From assembly GCA_002102555.1 (NCBI GenBank), contig MCFL01000305.1, positions 1-27,977 of the forward strand: a DNA stretch of 27,977 nt, read 5' to 3'. Shown piece by piece: positions 9,606 through 20,702 of this stretch. Source of the DNA: Catenaria anguillulae PL171. Taxonomy: Eukaryota > Blastocladiomycota > Blastocladiomycetes > Blastocladiales > Catenariaceae. How positions within the stretch are numbered: the first letter of the stretch is position 1; the number at the start of each line of letters is the position of its first letter. Under the pieces are notes generated by a model. The model worked only from the letters and a program-made list of their open reading frames with translations. It made no database searches and had not been told where the DNA came from. A program made the position numbers and the translations under genes.

Positions 9606-10245
9606 ATGCTCGCCGCCCGCATTGCCGCCCGTGCCTCCACCGCCGCCATCCGCCCCCGCATGGCCACCCGCGCCTTTTCGGTCGCTGCCGTTCGCCTCGG
9701 TATGCCTGCTTTGGTTGTGTTGTTGGGATTGGGCAAGTGAAGCAGCTTGGACCTGACGGTCTTGTCGCCATCCCATTCCCGATTCATTTTTTTGAATTGA
9801 ACAGGCGCCCATGGTCCCGCCGAGCCCTTTGTCGGCCCCGGCTCCAAGCCCGGCACCATCCCCACCGAACTCGAGCAATCCACGGGTCCCGAGCGTTTCG
9901 AGTACCTTCGCGAGCTCGAGGGCAAGGAGGCCTTTGACATGAAGCCGCTCGAGCCCACCCACATGGGTACCCCCGCACAGCCCATTGTTGTCCAGTCGGT
10001 TGAGGATGTCCGTTACGTTGGCTGCACTGGTACCGTTTTCTCCATTTGCATCCTCGTTGCTCTTGACGCCAAACTGACCCCCCCCCTATTGGTTCTACAC
10101 CTTGACATTGACATGGATAGGTTTCCCCGTTGACTCGCACGATACCTTGTGGATCCGCGTCAACAAGGAAAAGGGCGTTGACCGTTGCCCCGAGTGCGGC
10201 TGCTGCTACCAGCTCAAGCGTGTCGACCCTCCCACGCACCACTAA
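9606..10245 (+). CDS. COX4: Cytochrome c oxidase zinc-binding subunit (yeast Cox4 / animal COX5B)
   Basis: Three exons, 9606-9699, 9805-10029 and 10121-10245, with introns of 105 and 91 bp, give 147 residues. This is a nuclear-encoded structural subunit of respiratory complex IV on the matrix face. Residues 1-32 form a mitochondrial presequence: Arg/Ala/Ser-rich, no acidic residues. The mature part contains PGTIPTELEQSTGPERFEYL and GCTGFPVDSHDTLW. The C-terminus is RCPECGCCYQLKRV, with the zinc-binding cysteines C129 and C132 and the upstream C105 of the GCTG loop. The arrangement matches fungal Cox4 closely. The start is in good context (CCCACCATG) and is the first ATG giving a presequence. 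Splicing at both junctions splits a glycine codon after the first base. It ends with a tail-to-tail arrangement towards G-beta. Confidence 0.95.
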
Positions 10246-11418
10246 CCTGTGTCAAGGCGACTCGTTGACACGGTTGTTGACTGATTGGCCTTCATTTTCT
10301 TGTCGTGCTTGATTTGTCTGCAAGCTTACTGCCCTGCCCTACCCCACAATACTCTTAACCTGCGCAAGGCATCCGATTATTTTGACCTTGTTGTCTCCTC
10401 TTCTCTTCTTACCTTACCTTTATTGATACAGGACTTTTGTTGATTCTTTGCTTGCTCGGTATTCTCTTTGAGAATCTCACCGATCGAGCCTGCTTGAATT
10501 GCTATCATCATCTCCGTCATTCAGGTAACCCAACGGTTTCGACAAGGGAGAAATTGCATCCTGTGAAGCGTAAACTTTCTCTCAGAGGCGGCAAATGCCA
10601 CAATGTCATGTCCCCAGGACGATGCAACTACCATCACGTGTATCAATCAATGACAAAGAGACGGACCACAAGACAGATTCAAACGGGAAATGTATACGTA
10701 TAGACGAAACCAAACTGAAGACGATGAGGCAAATCAACAAACGAGGACGAGAGCGGGCAACCACTTGCGGTGGTGCGAATCCAGGGCGGGTAGAATAAAA
10801 AAAAGGGGTTGGTGCAGCAGGCAAACAATCAAAGTGTACGGCAAGGTAACGAAACAAAGTACAAACAAAATCAACAAGTAGACACTGAAGAAAAACAAGA
10901 ACCAAGAAAAAAAAAGTGAGACATGGACGCGCGCCTTTGGCTTTCGAGACCGCGGGCGGCTCAAGGGGCTGCATACCGTCGCGCACGAAAGCAAAAAAAC
11001 AAGGGCAGGGGAATGTCCGAAGTCTCCACAAGGTCGCAGGCAAAGGTTCAGGGGGAGGGGGAGGGAATACTGAGGACCAACGCGCGACGTTGCCATTGGG
11101 ACTTGAATATAGGGATGTGGCGGAAGGGGGGCAAAACAAATGAGGACACGGGGACCAAAGTGCATAGTTTTGGACAAAGCGAGGGTTGGGGGAAAACGGA
11201 TGTCGCGAATGAGGCAAGGAAACAAACTAGAGGTAGAACCAAGTTGGGTGGGGGGAGGGGCAAGATGTAAAAAGAAGGAGAGGCAAGGGAAAGAAAAAAA
11301 AAAGCCGCCGCACAGCGTGCGACTTGCCAACATACACACAAGAGCAATGGATCGACAACTACCGGGCAACTAGTTCAACATGAATCGCACCCATCCCCCT
11401 TGCGGCTTAGGTCGGCAA
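10246..11418. other. Long convergent 3' intergenic region, purine-rich on plus strand
   Basis: These 1.17 kb separate the 3' ends of COX4 (+) and G-beta (-). The plus strand of 10,680-11,330 is rich in purines and A-runs, so the minus strand is pyrimidine-rich. That opens long but low-complexity minus frames full of Pro, Leu, Phe and Ser (10,606-11,369). I regard these as artefacts of composition and the region as 3' untranslated sequence, probably mostly the long G-beta 3' side. Confidence 0.45.
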
Positions 11419-12551
11419 TTATGCCCAAACCTTGAGTAAGGAATCCCACGAGCCTGTGCACAGCGCCATACCGTCCGACGAGACGCCCAAGCACGAAACA
11501 CGGTTGTCGTGTGCGGCCAAGACACCAACGCGCTCGCCCTTGAGTGTGTCCCACACGTTGCAGTTGAAGTCGTCGTATCCGGCAAACAACAAGCGGCCCG
11601 ACACCGAGAAGGACACGGACGTGATGCCGCACAAGATGTTGTCGTGCGTGTACTGGTTGAGCTCGCGGTCGGCGCGCAGGTCAAACAAGCGGCAGCTTGC
11701 GTCGTCGGATCCGGTTCCAAACGCGTCGCCGTTGGGGAAGAAAGCCACGGCATTGATATCCGACTCGTGACCCGTAAATGTTTGTACACAGCGGCCCGTC
11801 CGAATGTCCCATACCTTGGCCGAGGCATCGCAAGCGCCTGAAACGAAAATGTTCTTGTCCGGTGACAGCGACAGCGACATGACGTCGCCCGTGTGGTCCG
11901 TGAACTCCAATGTCTTCATGCCCGCGTCAATGTCCCAGAGCATGCACGACATGTCACCAGACGACGTGATGATTTGGCGATCCGACAAGAACCGGCAGCA
12001 CGACAAGTAACCCGTGTGTGCCGACAATTCGCGCGCCACCTTGACGTTGCCCTCCTTGGTCTTGAGGTTGTAAATCGAGCACAAGTTGTCCAAACCACCG
12101 CATGCCACCAGGTTCCCTGATGGCGCGTACGCACACGTCATGACCCACGATGACCGGAGCGGAATGGCATGCACCTTGTTTGTCGTGTACGCGTCCCACA
12201 CAATGAGCTTACCGTCTTGTGAGGCAGAAACCAAGTGGCGCTTGTCTTGAGCCCAGTGCATGGCGTAAATCTTGGCCAAATGGCCCTTGAGCGTCCGGCG
12301 CACGCGCATCATGATCCTTGGGAGCGGTTCCAGTTCGGCGGCCACGGCCTTGACTAAAAAGTGGGGAAAGGGACAACAAAAAGTAAAGAAAAAAACAGTG
12401 GGTGAGTTGGGCAGTCCAAAGAACCCAATCGAGACTGGAAAGGAAACGTACGCGTTGTGTCGGCCAGCGCCTCCTTCTTCTGCTTAATCTTTTCCTTGAG
12501 GGCCTCGGCCTCCTTGCGCGCAGCGTTGATGCGTTCGGCGATATCACCCAT
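11419..12551 (-). CDS. GNB1: Heterotrimeric G-protein beta subunit (7 WD40 repeats)
   Basis: Two exons, 12551-12452 and 12353-11419, flank a 98-bp GTACGT..TAG intron and give 344 residues; canonical G-beta is about 340. The N-terminus [22 protein letters not shown] is the coiled coil that pairs with G-gamma. The junction restores the stretch leading into [16 protein letters not shown]. Seven WD repeats follow, for example [83 protein letters not shown] and the closing [13 protein letters not shown]. The final [10 protein letters not shown] matches the animal-type G-beta end almost exactly. It acts at the inner face of the plasma membrane, holding G-alpha and signalling to effectors. The sequence looks more like animal G-beta than like the divergent yeast Ste4. 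The symbol denotes the family, not strict orthology to one paralogue. Confidence 0.96.
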
Positions 12552-13427
12552 GTTGGAGAATCCAGCGAGAGCAGAGGAAAAGGTGGTGGTACGAGTGACA
12601 AAGACTGTCGATGGTCGGATGGGCCGGTCAGCGTTTGATGAAACGGGGCCGGATCTATGTTGCTTTATTCCAGCTCGAGATCAATGGCGAGTCGGAATTG
12701 GTTGAGGGCCACGGATGGTTTCGCGAGGATCAAGGGCGTGTTCGCGCAAAGTGTGCGAACGTTGATGGCGAGTGAGCACGGGGGATGGACGTTGGTTTGG
12801 GTGGTTGGTTGGTTGAATGGCCGAGTCCGTGTTCCGTTGGTGAGGTGCGAACGTTGGGCGAGCGTATCGTGTGATCGAATGTGTAGTCGACGACACTGGG
12901 CGGGCAGCGCAGGCAGAATGCGTGAGGTTGGTGCGTAGCGTTGCGATGAGTTGCCAAGAGTGCTGCGTCGTGAAAAAAAGTCTAGGCGTTGGAGGATGGA
13001 TTGATGGTATCGCGCGAATTCAAGCAAGTGCCCAAAGAAGTGCAGAGAGAATAGACAATTGGATTTTTCTTTCGATGGACGGCTCACGATGATGACGTTG
13101 ACCGCGGCGTGTGAACTGAGCAGAGCAAGGGGGGAAAAAAATGAGGGGGCGCCAAAGTGTTGAGAGCGTTGACGGCGCACTTACACCAAGGCAGGTCAGA
13201 GCGGATCGCGAACAGGGGCCGAGATTGCAGAGAGTGGGGGATCGGGCGGGTTGCGCAGAGTATCCGTGGTCAAGGCAAAGATACGAGGACAGACTGTGCA
13301 GTAGTGTCGTGGTGCAAATTTTTTTTTTTTTCTTGATAGGTCATCGGGATCGGGGATGAAATTGTGGCGGCACGTCAGCCGCAGACCACCAACAACAACA
13401 TGAAATTGAGCTGGACGCGCTTTTCGT
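12552..13427. other. G-beta promoter and leader side, no gene supported
   Basis: These 876 bases run from the G-beta start to the left inverted repeat at 13,428. A minus frame through 12,665-13,180 is open but composed of Arg/Ser/Pro/His-rich sequence without motif and is more likely leader or promoter. A run of about 13 T lies near 13,318-13,332. Confidence 0.35.
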
Positions 13428-13447
13428 ACACAGTTAGCCCCTCAGGG
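13428..13447 (+). repeat. Left 20-bp terminal inverted repeat
   Basis: The sequence ACACAGTTAGCCCCTCAGGG is matched perfectly, as its reverse complement, at 24,747-24,766. A perfect 20-bp inverted match is not expected by chance in 28 kb. Similarity stops inward of this block. Confidence 0.7.
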
Positions 13448-14141
13448 GTCTTGGACGGACAATATTCAGAATTGACTCGAAACAACCCTGAAAGTGATCC
13501 AAATATCGCCACATCGCCAGTCAAGACAAGGTCATGGTGCGTGATCATGTAAATGTAACGGTCATTGGCTTCGGCCATTGGTTTGCAAGGCCCTGAGTAA
13601 ACCACACATTTGATTCAACGAAGATGGGGCCCAAGGCACCTGCATGATCTTATGGGTGGTCAACTCAAGGCCCAATCATGTGGTCCATTTTCCATCACAA
13701 CGTGCTCAAGCCGGAATGGTCTTGATTGGATCCCTTTAGCGTGATTCATCCAAGCCGTGGGCATGGTCTTGATTGGACAACGCTGACTGCCTTATGATCG
13801 ACATGGAGGCGATCTGGCAATTGTGAATAATTGGCATTATTCCGACCTTACCCAGGATCAAAAAGAGTAATGGTATACATGCGGCAGTGAATGGGTATGT
13901 TCTAGCAGGACAGCAGCAAAACACAAGCACCAAGACAAGACAAACACACATAACATGCAGAGAAACCACTGTGCCCGAAGCTTGAGTAGGATCCAAAGTG
14001 CAGATGGAATCCAAAGTATGCCCTTGAAGTCTGCATGGCACTGACGTGAAGCAGATACCCCCTGTGGGCCGCGTTGCTGCTTCCTGGCTTTTCCCGGTGG
14101 AAGTTGCAATGCATGCGCATCCATGTATTGCAGGCCTCGGT
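13448..14141. repeat. Left subterminal region with GTCTTG-type motifs
   Basis: This non-coding stretch holds GTCTTGGACGGA at 13,448-13,459 directly inside the inverted repeat. GTCTTGATTGGA occurs at 13,719-13,730 and again at 13,766-13,777, 47 bp apart and embedded in a 15-bp identity (ATGGTCTTGATTGGA). The same motif pair occurs near the right end. No coding frame is convincing. Confidence 0.5.
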
Positions 14142-14920
14142 TCAGTTGCATGGCTGTCGGTCGAAAAAGACGCCATTACCGCCGCCGTTGATGACCAAGA
14201 GGTTGACGCAGGCGTTGGTGGTCACCTTGACCCGAATACCATCAAACAGGGGCAAAAGGCTGGGGACGCCGCCGGTGTTCTTGTCGTGAATGCCCTGCAG
14301 TTCGTGGTACTCGGTGGCGGTGAGGGCGGGAACGCTGGCAGGCTTGAGGGAGGCCGAGACGAGGTCAATGGGCATCTCCGGGTCGGCTCGCGCAATCTGG
14401 CGGATGATGCGGTTGTTGCAAGCATGGCGGACAGAGTTGTCAGGAGTGATGATAAGTGGTAACGTATCCTTCCTCGGACTGCTTGAGGATGATGGAAATC
14501 AACTCGTCGAGGTACTTGCCGATGCTTGTCTCGCAAACAATCCGTTCCCATAGGTGTCGTCAATGAACCAATGGTTCTCGGTACCACTGAATGGGCGGTC
14601 GGTCTTCTGGTTGAGCTGGCGAAAGGCCTTGTCGACGCGAGCGAGTATGGCGGCGTCTGCCACGGACGCGAGAAGCGGCCGTCGTAAAGTAAGAAGAATG
14701 CAGTTGAGCAGACCCGTCGCGCTCGGTCGGGCGGCGGCGATAAGTCGTCCAGGTGGAACCGAACGGAGAGTTGAGGCGTATTTTCCTTGCGCATCGACAG
14801 CGTTGCCGTCTCGCCACATATGCAGCTCGTGCGTGTTGTTGTCGGAAGGCGTCGGTTTGGGCGTGTGATACTCGGCCTCGGCGGCGGCTATGGCGGCGTC
14901 TCGCTCCGGAACCTCGGCAT
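14142..14920 (-). pseudogene. Pif1-like/SF1 helicase C-terminal remnant
   Basis: Reading the minus strand, three frames carry successive pieces of one apparent protein. About 14,819-14,530 gives VDKAFRQLNQKTDRPFSGTE and IDDTYGNGLFA. About 14,531-14,446 gives SIGKYLDELISIILKQSEEG. About 14,458-14,142 gives LIITPDNSVRHACNN, IHDKNTGGVPSLLPLFDGI and VKVTTNACVNLLVINGG. The last piece follows the pattern at the end of Pif1-like helicases: a 'ViTn..vR..lN' block, then 'lPl..Gi.V..T.N....l.vNG'. That family unwinds DNA and is carried by several eukaryotic mobile elements. Frames change by single bases around 14,530 and 14,450, and no Walker A part is visible, so it is a truncated, decayed copy. It runs opposite to the transposase-like gene. 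The family call is moderately uncertain. Confidence 0.42.
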
Positions 14921-15651
14921 TTAAGGTGGAAGATAGACATGGGCGAGCAAACGCCTACGAGCGGCGGCGGCGTGTTGGAGCGCTCCAAAAGAGATGGTAG
15001 TGGATGCGCGAGATTGGCGGGAGCAAAGTGCCCATCGCAACCATCAGCCAAGCACGGCAACTCGTCACCATTGGTGGCAGCAACGAAATCGCCCACGGGC
15101 AACGTGGCGGCAAAGAGCCCGTCATGCCCTGGCCGAATTGGGAGCGTATTGGAGAGTGACGGTGGAGCTTGACATGAACTTGGGAAGGCGACGGGGAGCA
15201 GAGCGGGCCGGCAATGATTCGGCCGACTCAAAGGGTGGAGCGGCCGGTTGGCATGATTTTTCTTGGGCAGCGGAAGAATGGGCTCGAGCCTCGAAGGCAA
15301 CGGCAGCCAGACAAGATCATCATCTCATCTGTTACATGAAAACATTGGTGAAAACACATGTGAAAACAACAGCTGTGGAGTGTAATCACATGTGTTAGGG
15401 ATCCGGGTCCGCCGATCCTGCCGCTGCCCAACCCGTTTTTGCTGCCATATCAATGGATGCAAAGCAAACACTCAAGCAAGCGTGAACGAAACTGATGCTT
15501 GCAGTCCGTTCAATATCAACGCTAGTCGACGCAAAGTCCTCGCCTTCGACGTCCTATAGTGCCGTAGCAAACTCGACGCCTCCTTCTCGTCCCGGCGGCT
15601 GACCGCTCATGACACGCTCAGCCCGCGCTTCACCAACGCACATCACCTGCC
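14921..15651. other. Spacer between helicase remnant and transposase-like gene
   Basis: A minus frame stays open to about 15,300 but shows no motif; it may be older helicase-gene sequence or non-coding. The segment should include the promoter of the plus-strand transposase-like gene starting at 15,652. It also contains a 12-bp repeat at 15,337-15,372. Confidence 0.3.
15337..15372 (+). repeat. 12-bp tandem repeat, three units
   Basis: Three consecutive 12-bp units each begin TGAAAACA (15,337, 15,349 and 15,361) and differ only in the last four bases. The palindrome CACATGTG occurs inside the array and once more just downstream, at about 15,388-15,395. Together they resemble a small cluster of protein-binding sites upstream of the transposase-like gene. 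Confidence 0.6.
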
Positions 15652-18600
15652 ATGCCAAGGAAGCGGAAATCGGATCGGGGATACTGCCTCCTGTGCCCCA
15701 CAAAGGGTGAATACCAGGGCCTCAAGAGCAAGAGCAGCTTTCTCTCCAGCCACGCGCCATCACAAGGCCACCAGAACGCCTACAGGCAATGGATCCACAC
15801 CCGACGAAGCAATGGCTCCACATATGGCGAGTCCTTTCCTTTGGCATCAGCTGAGGATTTCTTTGAAGAAGCAAATGATATGGTACCCAGCGCATCCTAG
15901 TTTGACAGCGCCCACCGGATCAATCGAACGGCCATTCAACCACACGGGTTGTTGATTACAGGAGCGGTCAGCGATTGTCAACGATCACTTTGATTGGGAT
16001 CTCTGGTACCAACCCATCAAGGTGTACCGTACTGGTCGTCCCACGTATGGCTTCCCGTTCATGTTTCGGGGTAAGGAAAGTGTAAGTGTACGCACAACTG
16101 ACTGGCTTTCGCCCACACCTTTACACAACATACAGGACACCACCACTTCCATCGCCATCTCCACCCCCACCTGCATCCCCATCGCGACAGCCATCACCAC
16201 CGCAACCAACGCTTCAGCAAAGATCCGGCAACACTGACAGCACCACAGCAGCAACAGCCTCGCCTACTCTGTCATTCTCTGCAAACGTCAATCCTCGTCC
16301 TTCAGCTGCCAGCTCTCATCTGAGCAGCATTCCGACAAGCATGCACCCAAGCGCGATATACATGATCAATCCACCAACACTCAGAAATGAACGACGACAA
16401 CAACGACAACAACGACAACGACAATGACGGCGACAAGACGACGAGACGAATCGGAACTGATTTCCCTGGCGCAGCGCTACTCTGGAGAACCGAGCATTTC
16501 CCGCGCCCTTGCCCGCCTCCAAATTGGTAACTCTGTTCTCAACTTGCCCAACATTGGTCATTTCCACCCTGCAGTCACGCTCGCGCAAACTGGCGCACGC
16601 GAACTGACCGCTCCAAGCACGAGTCGCGCGAACAACGATGACAACAATGTGGATGATCGGATGGATGTGGACTTGGAAGAGAGTGAACGAGCAACGCTGC
16701 CGCCGTCCGGGGCGGATGATCCACAGGCCCAGATTGACGAAATGCGTCAAGCGCTGGCGAGCAACAAGCCGCTACAGCAGCCGATGCCATTCACTTCACG
16801 TTCGCTCAGCCAAGCCTCGAATGGCCACCTATGGGACCAGTCTTTCCCTGGGAATCCAATGTCAACGCCATTATATTTACGCAGCTTGCTCGAAATCTGC
16901 ACGACCAAACCCGGTCCAAAGTTCAATTTGCTCTCGACATGGTCAAGGCTTTGCACCCTGAAGATGACCTGCCAACGGCAAGACGCGCCCTCACCCTTCC
17001 AGTTGGCTTTCCTGCGCCACGTATTGCAACCGTGTCTGTTGGTGAAGGTGACGAGTTTTCCATCATTTTGCCCTCGGACATGATCAAGTTGCTTGTGTGC
17101 CGACCCGACATTTACAAACAGCTTATTTGCTTCCCGACCGACTCAATCAACATCATTGACTCATTCTGCGACACGCAACGCGCTCGCGAGCTGTTCAAAG
17201 GCTTCAAAACCACCACGTTTCGAAACTCTGCTGCGTCAATTTCTTTGTCGGAAACATTGTCGAGTATCACTTTGCTTCCGAGTCGTGTCTCATGACACGG
17301 TATGGTCGAATCCGGCAAATCTACCAAGCAAAAGGGGACGGCTCCATCATGATCGAGTTGAGTCGCATTGCAAAGTCTGCCGACTTGGTGCCAGCCAATC
17401 CCGACCTCATTGACTTGGACACACCGGGAGCCGAGCCAACGTACTGGGATACTGGCGAGCTTTACAAGATCAAGGCTACCGACCTGGTCATGGAACCACG
17501 TCCTCACGGAGTTGTCGTACTGGGCCACGTTGATATTCTCAAGGGCACTCATTCTCGGTTCACTCAAATGGAACACGACGATTATCACGCTCCACATCAT
17601 TTGCAGCAGTGTGGGTTGCCGATTCTGACGGCCTTCATTGCCTTTTGGTTTGACGAGGCCAAAGGAACAACCAGCAATCGCCACGACAGCCACGAGACGG
17701 CAGCTTTTCAACTCCTCAATGTCCCATCCAGTCTCAACCGAACGCCGAAAAACATTGGGTTCGTGGCCGCCGTCAACGAAAGGTCGGCCTCATGCTACGA
17801 TATTGCCGCCGCAGCATTCAAGGACATTGCAGACAACTTGGAAAAGGGTATACCATGGGTCGTTCCCACCGAGTCGGGTGGTGCGCAGCGGGTCATGATC
17901 ACTGGCGGAATTGGGTGCTTCACAGGCGACTCCCCGAAGGTGTGTCTATATTGCTCTCACATGGGCGTGCGCGCTCGATTCAACTGCCCGTTTTGTATGT
18001 TCGACCAAAACACCATGGACTTGAGCCAGTCGGGCAAAGCTCGAACAAAAAGGACACGTTGTCGCATCAAGACCATCTCATGCAACACCCACCAAGCAAA
18101 AAAGATCAACCGCTCAAATCGCAAGGTGTCCAGGTCCATCCAGACCAAATCAATCCGTTCACTGTCGCCAACAATGATCCACACAAGGATTCGCCACTTG
18201 ACGCGCTTCATCTTGGTCCCCTTGGACTGGCAAAGTTTGTCGCAGAGCATCTAATTGGTCCCAAACCCTTTCTCGACCAACTCTCATTGCTGCCAAGTGC
18301 GTCGATTCGTGCGATTGGTCTTCTTTCGAGGAGCGACTACCAGGTACACGGTTGGTTGAGCACTGGGGTTCATTTGTTGGACGAGATCTCAAGATTTTCA
18401 TTCAAATGTCACCTGGGTTTGCTCGATCGCTGGGCTACAACACCTACGCCCGTTTTGCTCGCCTGTACTATTGCTGGCTTTTCGCGCCTCTTGTACGCAC
18501 GGACAAGTCAGCCCTTGTCTCTCAAGGAATACCGGGCAGATATCAAGCGGTGGGGCAATGCGTTCTTTCACGTGTACAAGCAAGAGCCGGCACTCAAGCT

Positions 18601-19796
18601 CTACATGAACGGTAAAATCAAGCCCCATTACATGGTACACGCAGAGGAAGTACCAGAGCGTTATGGAAATCTCAACCTTTATGCAACTGAAAACCATGGA
18701 GCGGTTAAACCGCTTGATTCGCCAATCGATTCTCACTTCGAACCATCGCAACACAAGCAAATCTGTTGCCAGCGACTTTGCCACCCAAGCCGGAATCGAG
18801 TATATCAAGGAGGGCGGATTGTGGATCGGGCCTGGCGGTCGCATTTGCCAAGGCGGTGAGCTCGTGAGGTCGTTGCTGCAGGATGTGTCTGTTGTGAGCG
18901 AGTATGTTGAGCCAGACTCGCCGCCGCCGATTCCTGCTGGATCTGCTGCCAAGACCGCAGCCGCGCCAGCTTCTTTCTCAACATCTCAAGGCAACCAAAG
19001 CGACCCGCATCGCCCTGGCCACGTCTTTTTCGCCGAGCAACAAGATCGGGCTCATCGACCAAAAGTCACACCAGCTGCGCATTACAAATGGCCATGTGGG
19101 CTTTCCGCGGACGACGTTCAACGGGCAATGCAAGAATCGGGACATGTTTTCGTCCCATGCGCCCCGGGACTCGCCCTTCGGGACCATTACGTGCAAACCT
19201 ACAAGTCCTTCTACGATCAAAACTCGGAGCCAGTACATGTTGGCTGGTCGGTGATTTATCATACAACCGACGGCAAGATCAGGTCTGTTCGTCGAGGGCG
19301 TGTATTGCGTATCGTACAACTCGTTGGAAAACGCAGCAATTCTGGCCGCTTGGAAACGCGGTGCTTTGCTGTACTTGCTCGGTACTCATGTCGTTATGCC
19401 GAAGCTCACGGTGGCCGTGCCATTGACAACTACCTCAACATGGACAAGCTGACGGCATCCCAGCTCGAGAAGCAATTCCAGCGCGACGAGTTTGGCGGCA
19501 TTAAGCTCTGGCTCGATCTGTCCAAGGTCGATGTTATTCCCACGCTTGGAGTTGTGCAATCATTTGCTGTGTTCCACCGCTGCACCACCAAGTGCGGCAT
19601 TGCGCCAAGTACGACCAAGGCCACCTTTGCCACATTGCCGGTCGAGGTCAAGGCTGGTGAGTGGCGTTGCGATGATGATCTCAACTTTGCCATCAACCAT
19701 TATCGATTCACAGAGCCGTTTCCACCCCTCCTTCCGGCTGCCTTGTCTGAAGCTTTGGCTCTCGCTGCAGAAGAGGCTGAAGCCCAGTCCGAGTAA
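15652..19796 (+). pseudogene. Large transposase-like gene, CACTA/Plavaka-like, frameshifted
   Basis: The start MPRKRKSDRG is a nuclear localisation signal, followed by a zinc finger C12-x2-C15-x18-H34-x5-H40. A 79-bp intron (15,883-15,961) leads to ERSAIVNDHFDWDLWYQPIK. A Pro/Ser/Thr/Gln and Asn/Asp-rich linker follows (to about 16,720). The core runs as NAIIFTQLARNLHDQT, NFFVGNIVEYHF, HVDILKGTHSRFTQ, NERSASCYDIAAAAF and CFTGDSPKVCLYCSHMG with a CxxC..CxxC knuckle. The last part is ERLNRLIRQSILTSNHRNT to the stop at 19,796. A conserved 'F.GD.P' block before a cysteine knuckle is typical of fungal CACTA/Plavaka-type transposases, which cut and paste DNA. One-base frame changes occur near 16,740-16,790, 17,234, 18,047-18,051 (A-run) and 18,694. 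The frame also cannot be joined cleanly across 16,090-16,430. No single intact product is possible as given. The superfamily call is from pattern memory; KDZ-type elements are an alternative. Confidence 0.6.
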
Positions 19797-20702
19797 CATC
19801 TCATTTATTCTCGCATTTACGTTGCATGTGTTTTCGTGTATCATCCATATCTTCAGTCTGATTGAGTTGTGTTGTGATTTTCGGGCTTTGGCGAATGAAT
19901 AGCAATCAACTGTATGATCACTTCTGGTCAATTGCTGGTCTCAAGTTGGTCCATATCGTCCTTGTCCTTGTGTTGTCACTTCCTTCACTTCTGAAAGGGT
20001 GGGTGACGGTCTGGAACCGCGAGGGCGAGATCCGTTCGTGGGTTGTCCTTCGACCCCCTCAGGCCGGAAAACGAGCCTTCGCTTTGAGTCAACGGTGAAT
20101 CATAGGTATGTCTCGGCCTAAATGGTATTGTCTTGCCGCATGCATGCATGAGTAAAGCATGGCGACTCAACTGCCCGGGTGCATACATGGTTCCAGGTAG
20201 ACACTCACCTCCAGAGTAGGTGTGCTTGCTTCTCGGCACGGTCAGGGGTGACACTACCCTGAGTCATTGGTGTATTGTCAATGTGAAATCTTACTCTACT
20301 CTACGGCTATACATGCTTGGCCTTTGCCCACATCCCACCGTATCCTACCGTGTCCTACCGCACCAACATCTGACTCGATTGTGTCTTCCACATCTATCGA
20401 TGTCAGTCAGGCCACCATGGCACACATATATCTATGGCCAGTGAGTCGATGGCAAACGAGTAAGGCAATAAAACTGAACGCCGCCCACGAGTTGTCTCAA
20501 CACTCGGCACCCCTCCATCGGCAATGGAATTCAACAATAACTCTGACAATCCCGCAATCTAAGCACTTTTTTTGCCATCACGAAGTTCCAAAGGTATGGT
20601 GCCACGACGTCGCTTTCCTCGCAGCCGCCACGACACGACCTTGTTGTTCGGAATTGTTGTTCATCACTGCATGATTGAATGCCGTGTGTCAGATCATTCA
20701 GA
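19797..20702. other. Spacer inside candidate element, no gene seen
   Basis: About 0.9 kb lies between the stop of the transposase-like gene and the start of the next gene. I see only short frames. TATCCTACCGTGTCCTACCG at about 20,340-20,359 is a small imperfect duplication (TCCTACCG twice). The right portion should contain the promoter of the gene at 20,703. Confidence 0.35.

Noticed and set aside
10606-11369. Minus-strand frames of about 200 residues with hydrophobic Phe/Leu/Pro-rich sequence
   Set aside because: They follow from the purine-rich plus strand of an intergenic region, overlap each other in different frames and show no motif or splice structure.
12665-13180. 171-residue minus frame upstream of G-beta
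   Set aside because: Arg/His/Ser-rich without motif, positioned where the G-beta promoter and leader should be.
20040-20100. CCCCCTCAGG near 20,054 as a possible inner terminus of the transposon
   Set aside because: Only about nine bases match the terminal repeat and the orientation is the same as the left end, so it cannot be the partner terminus.
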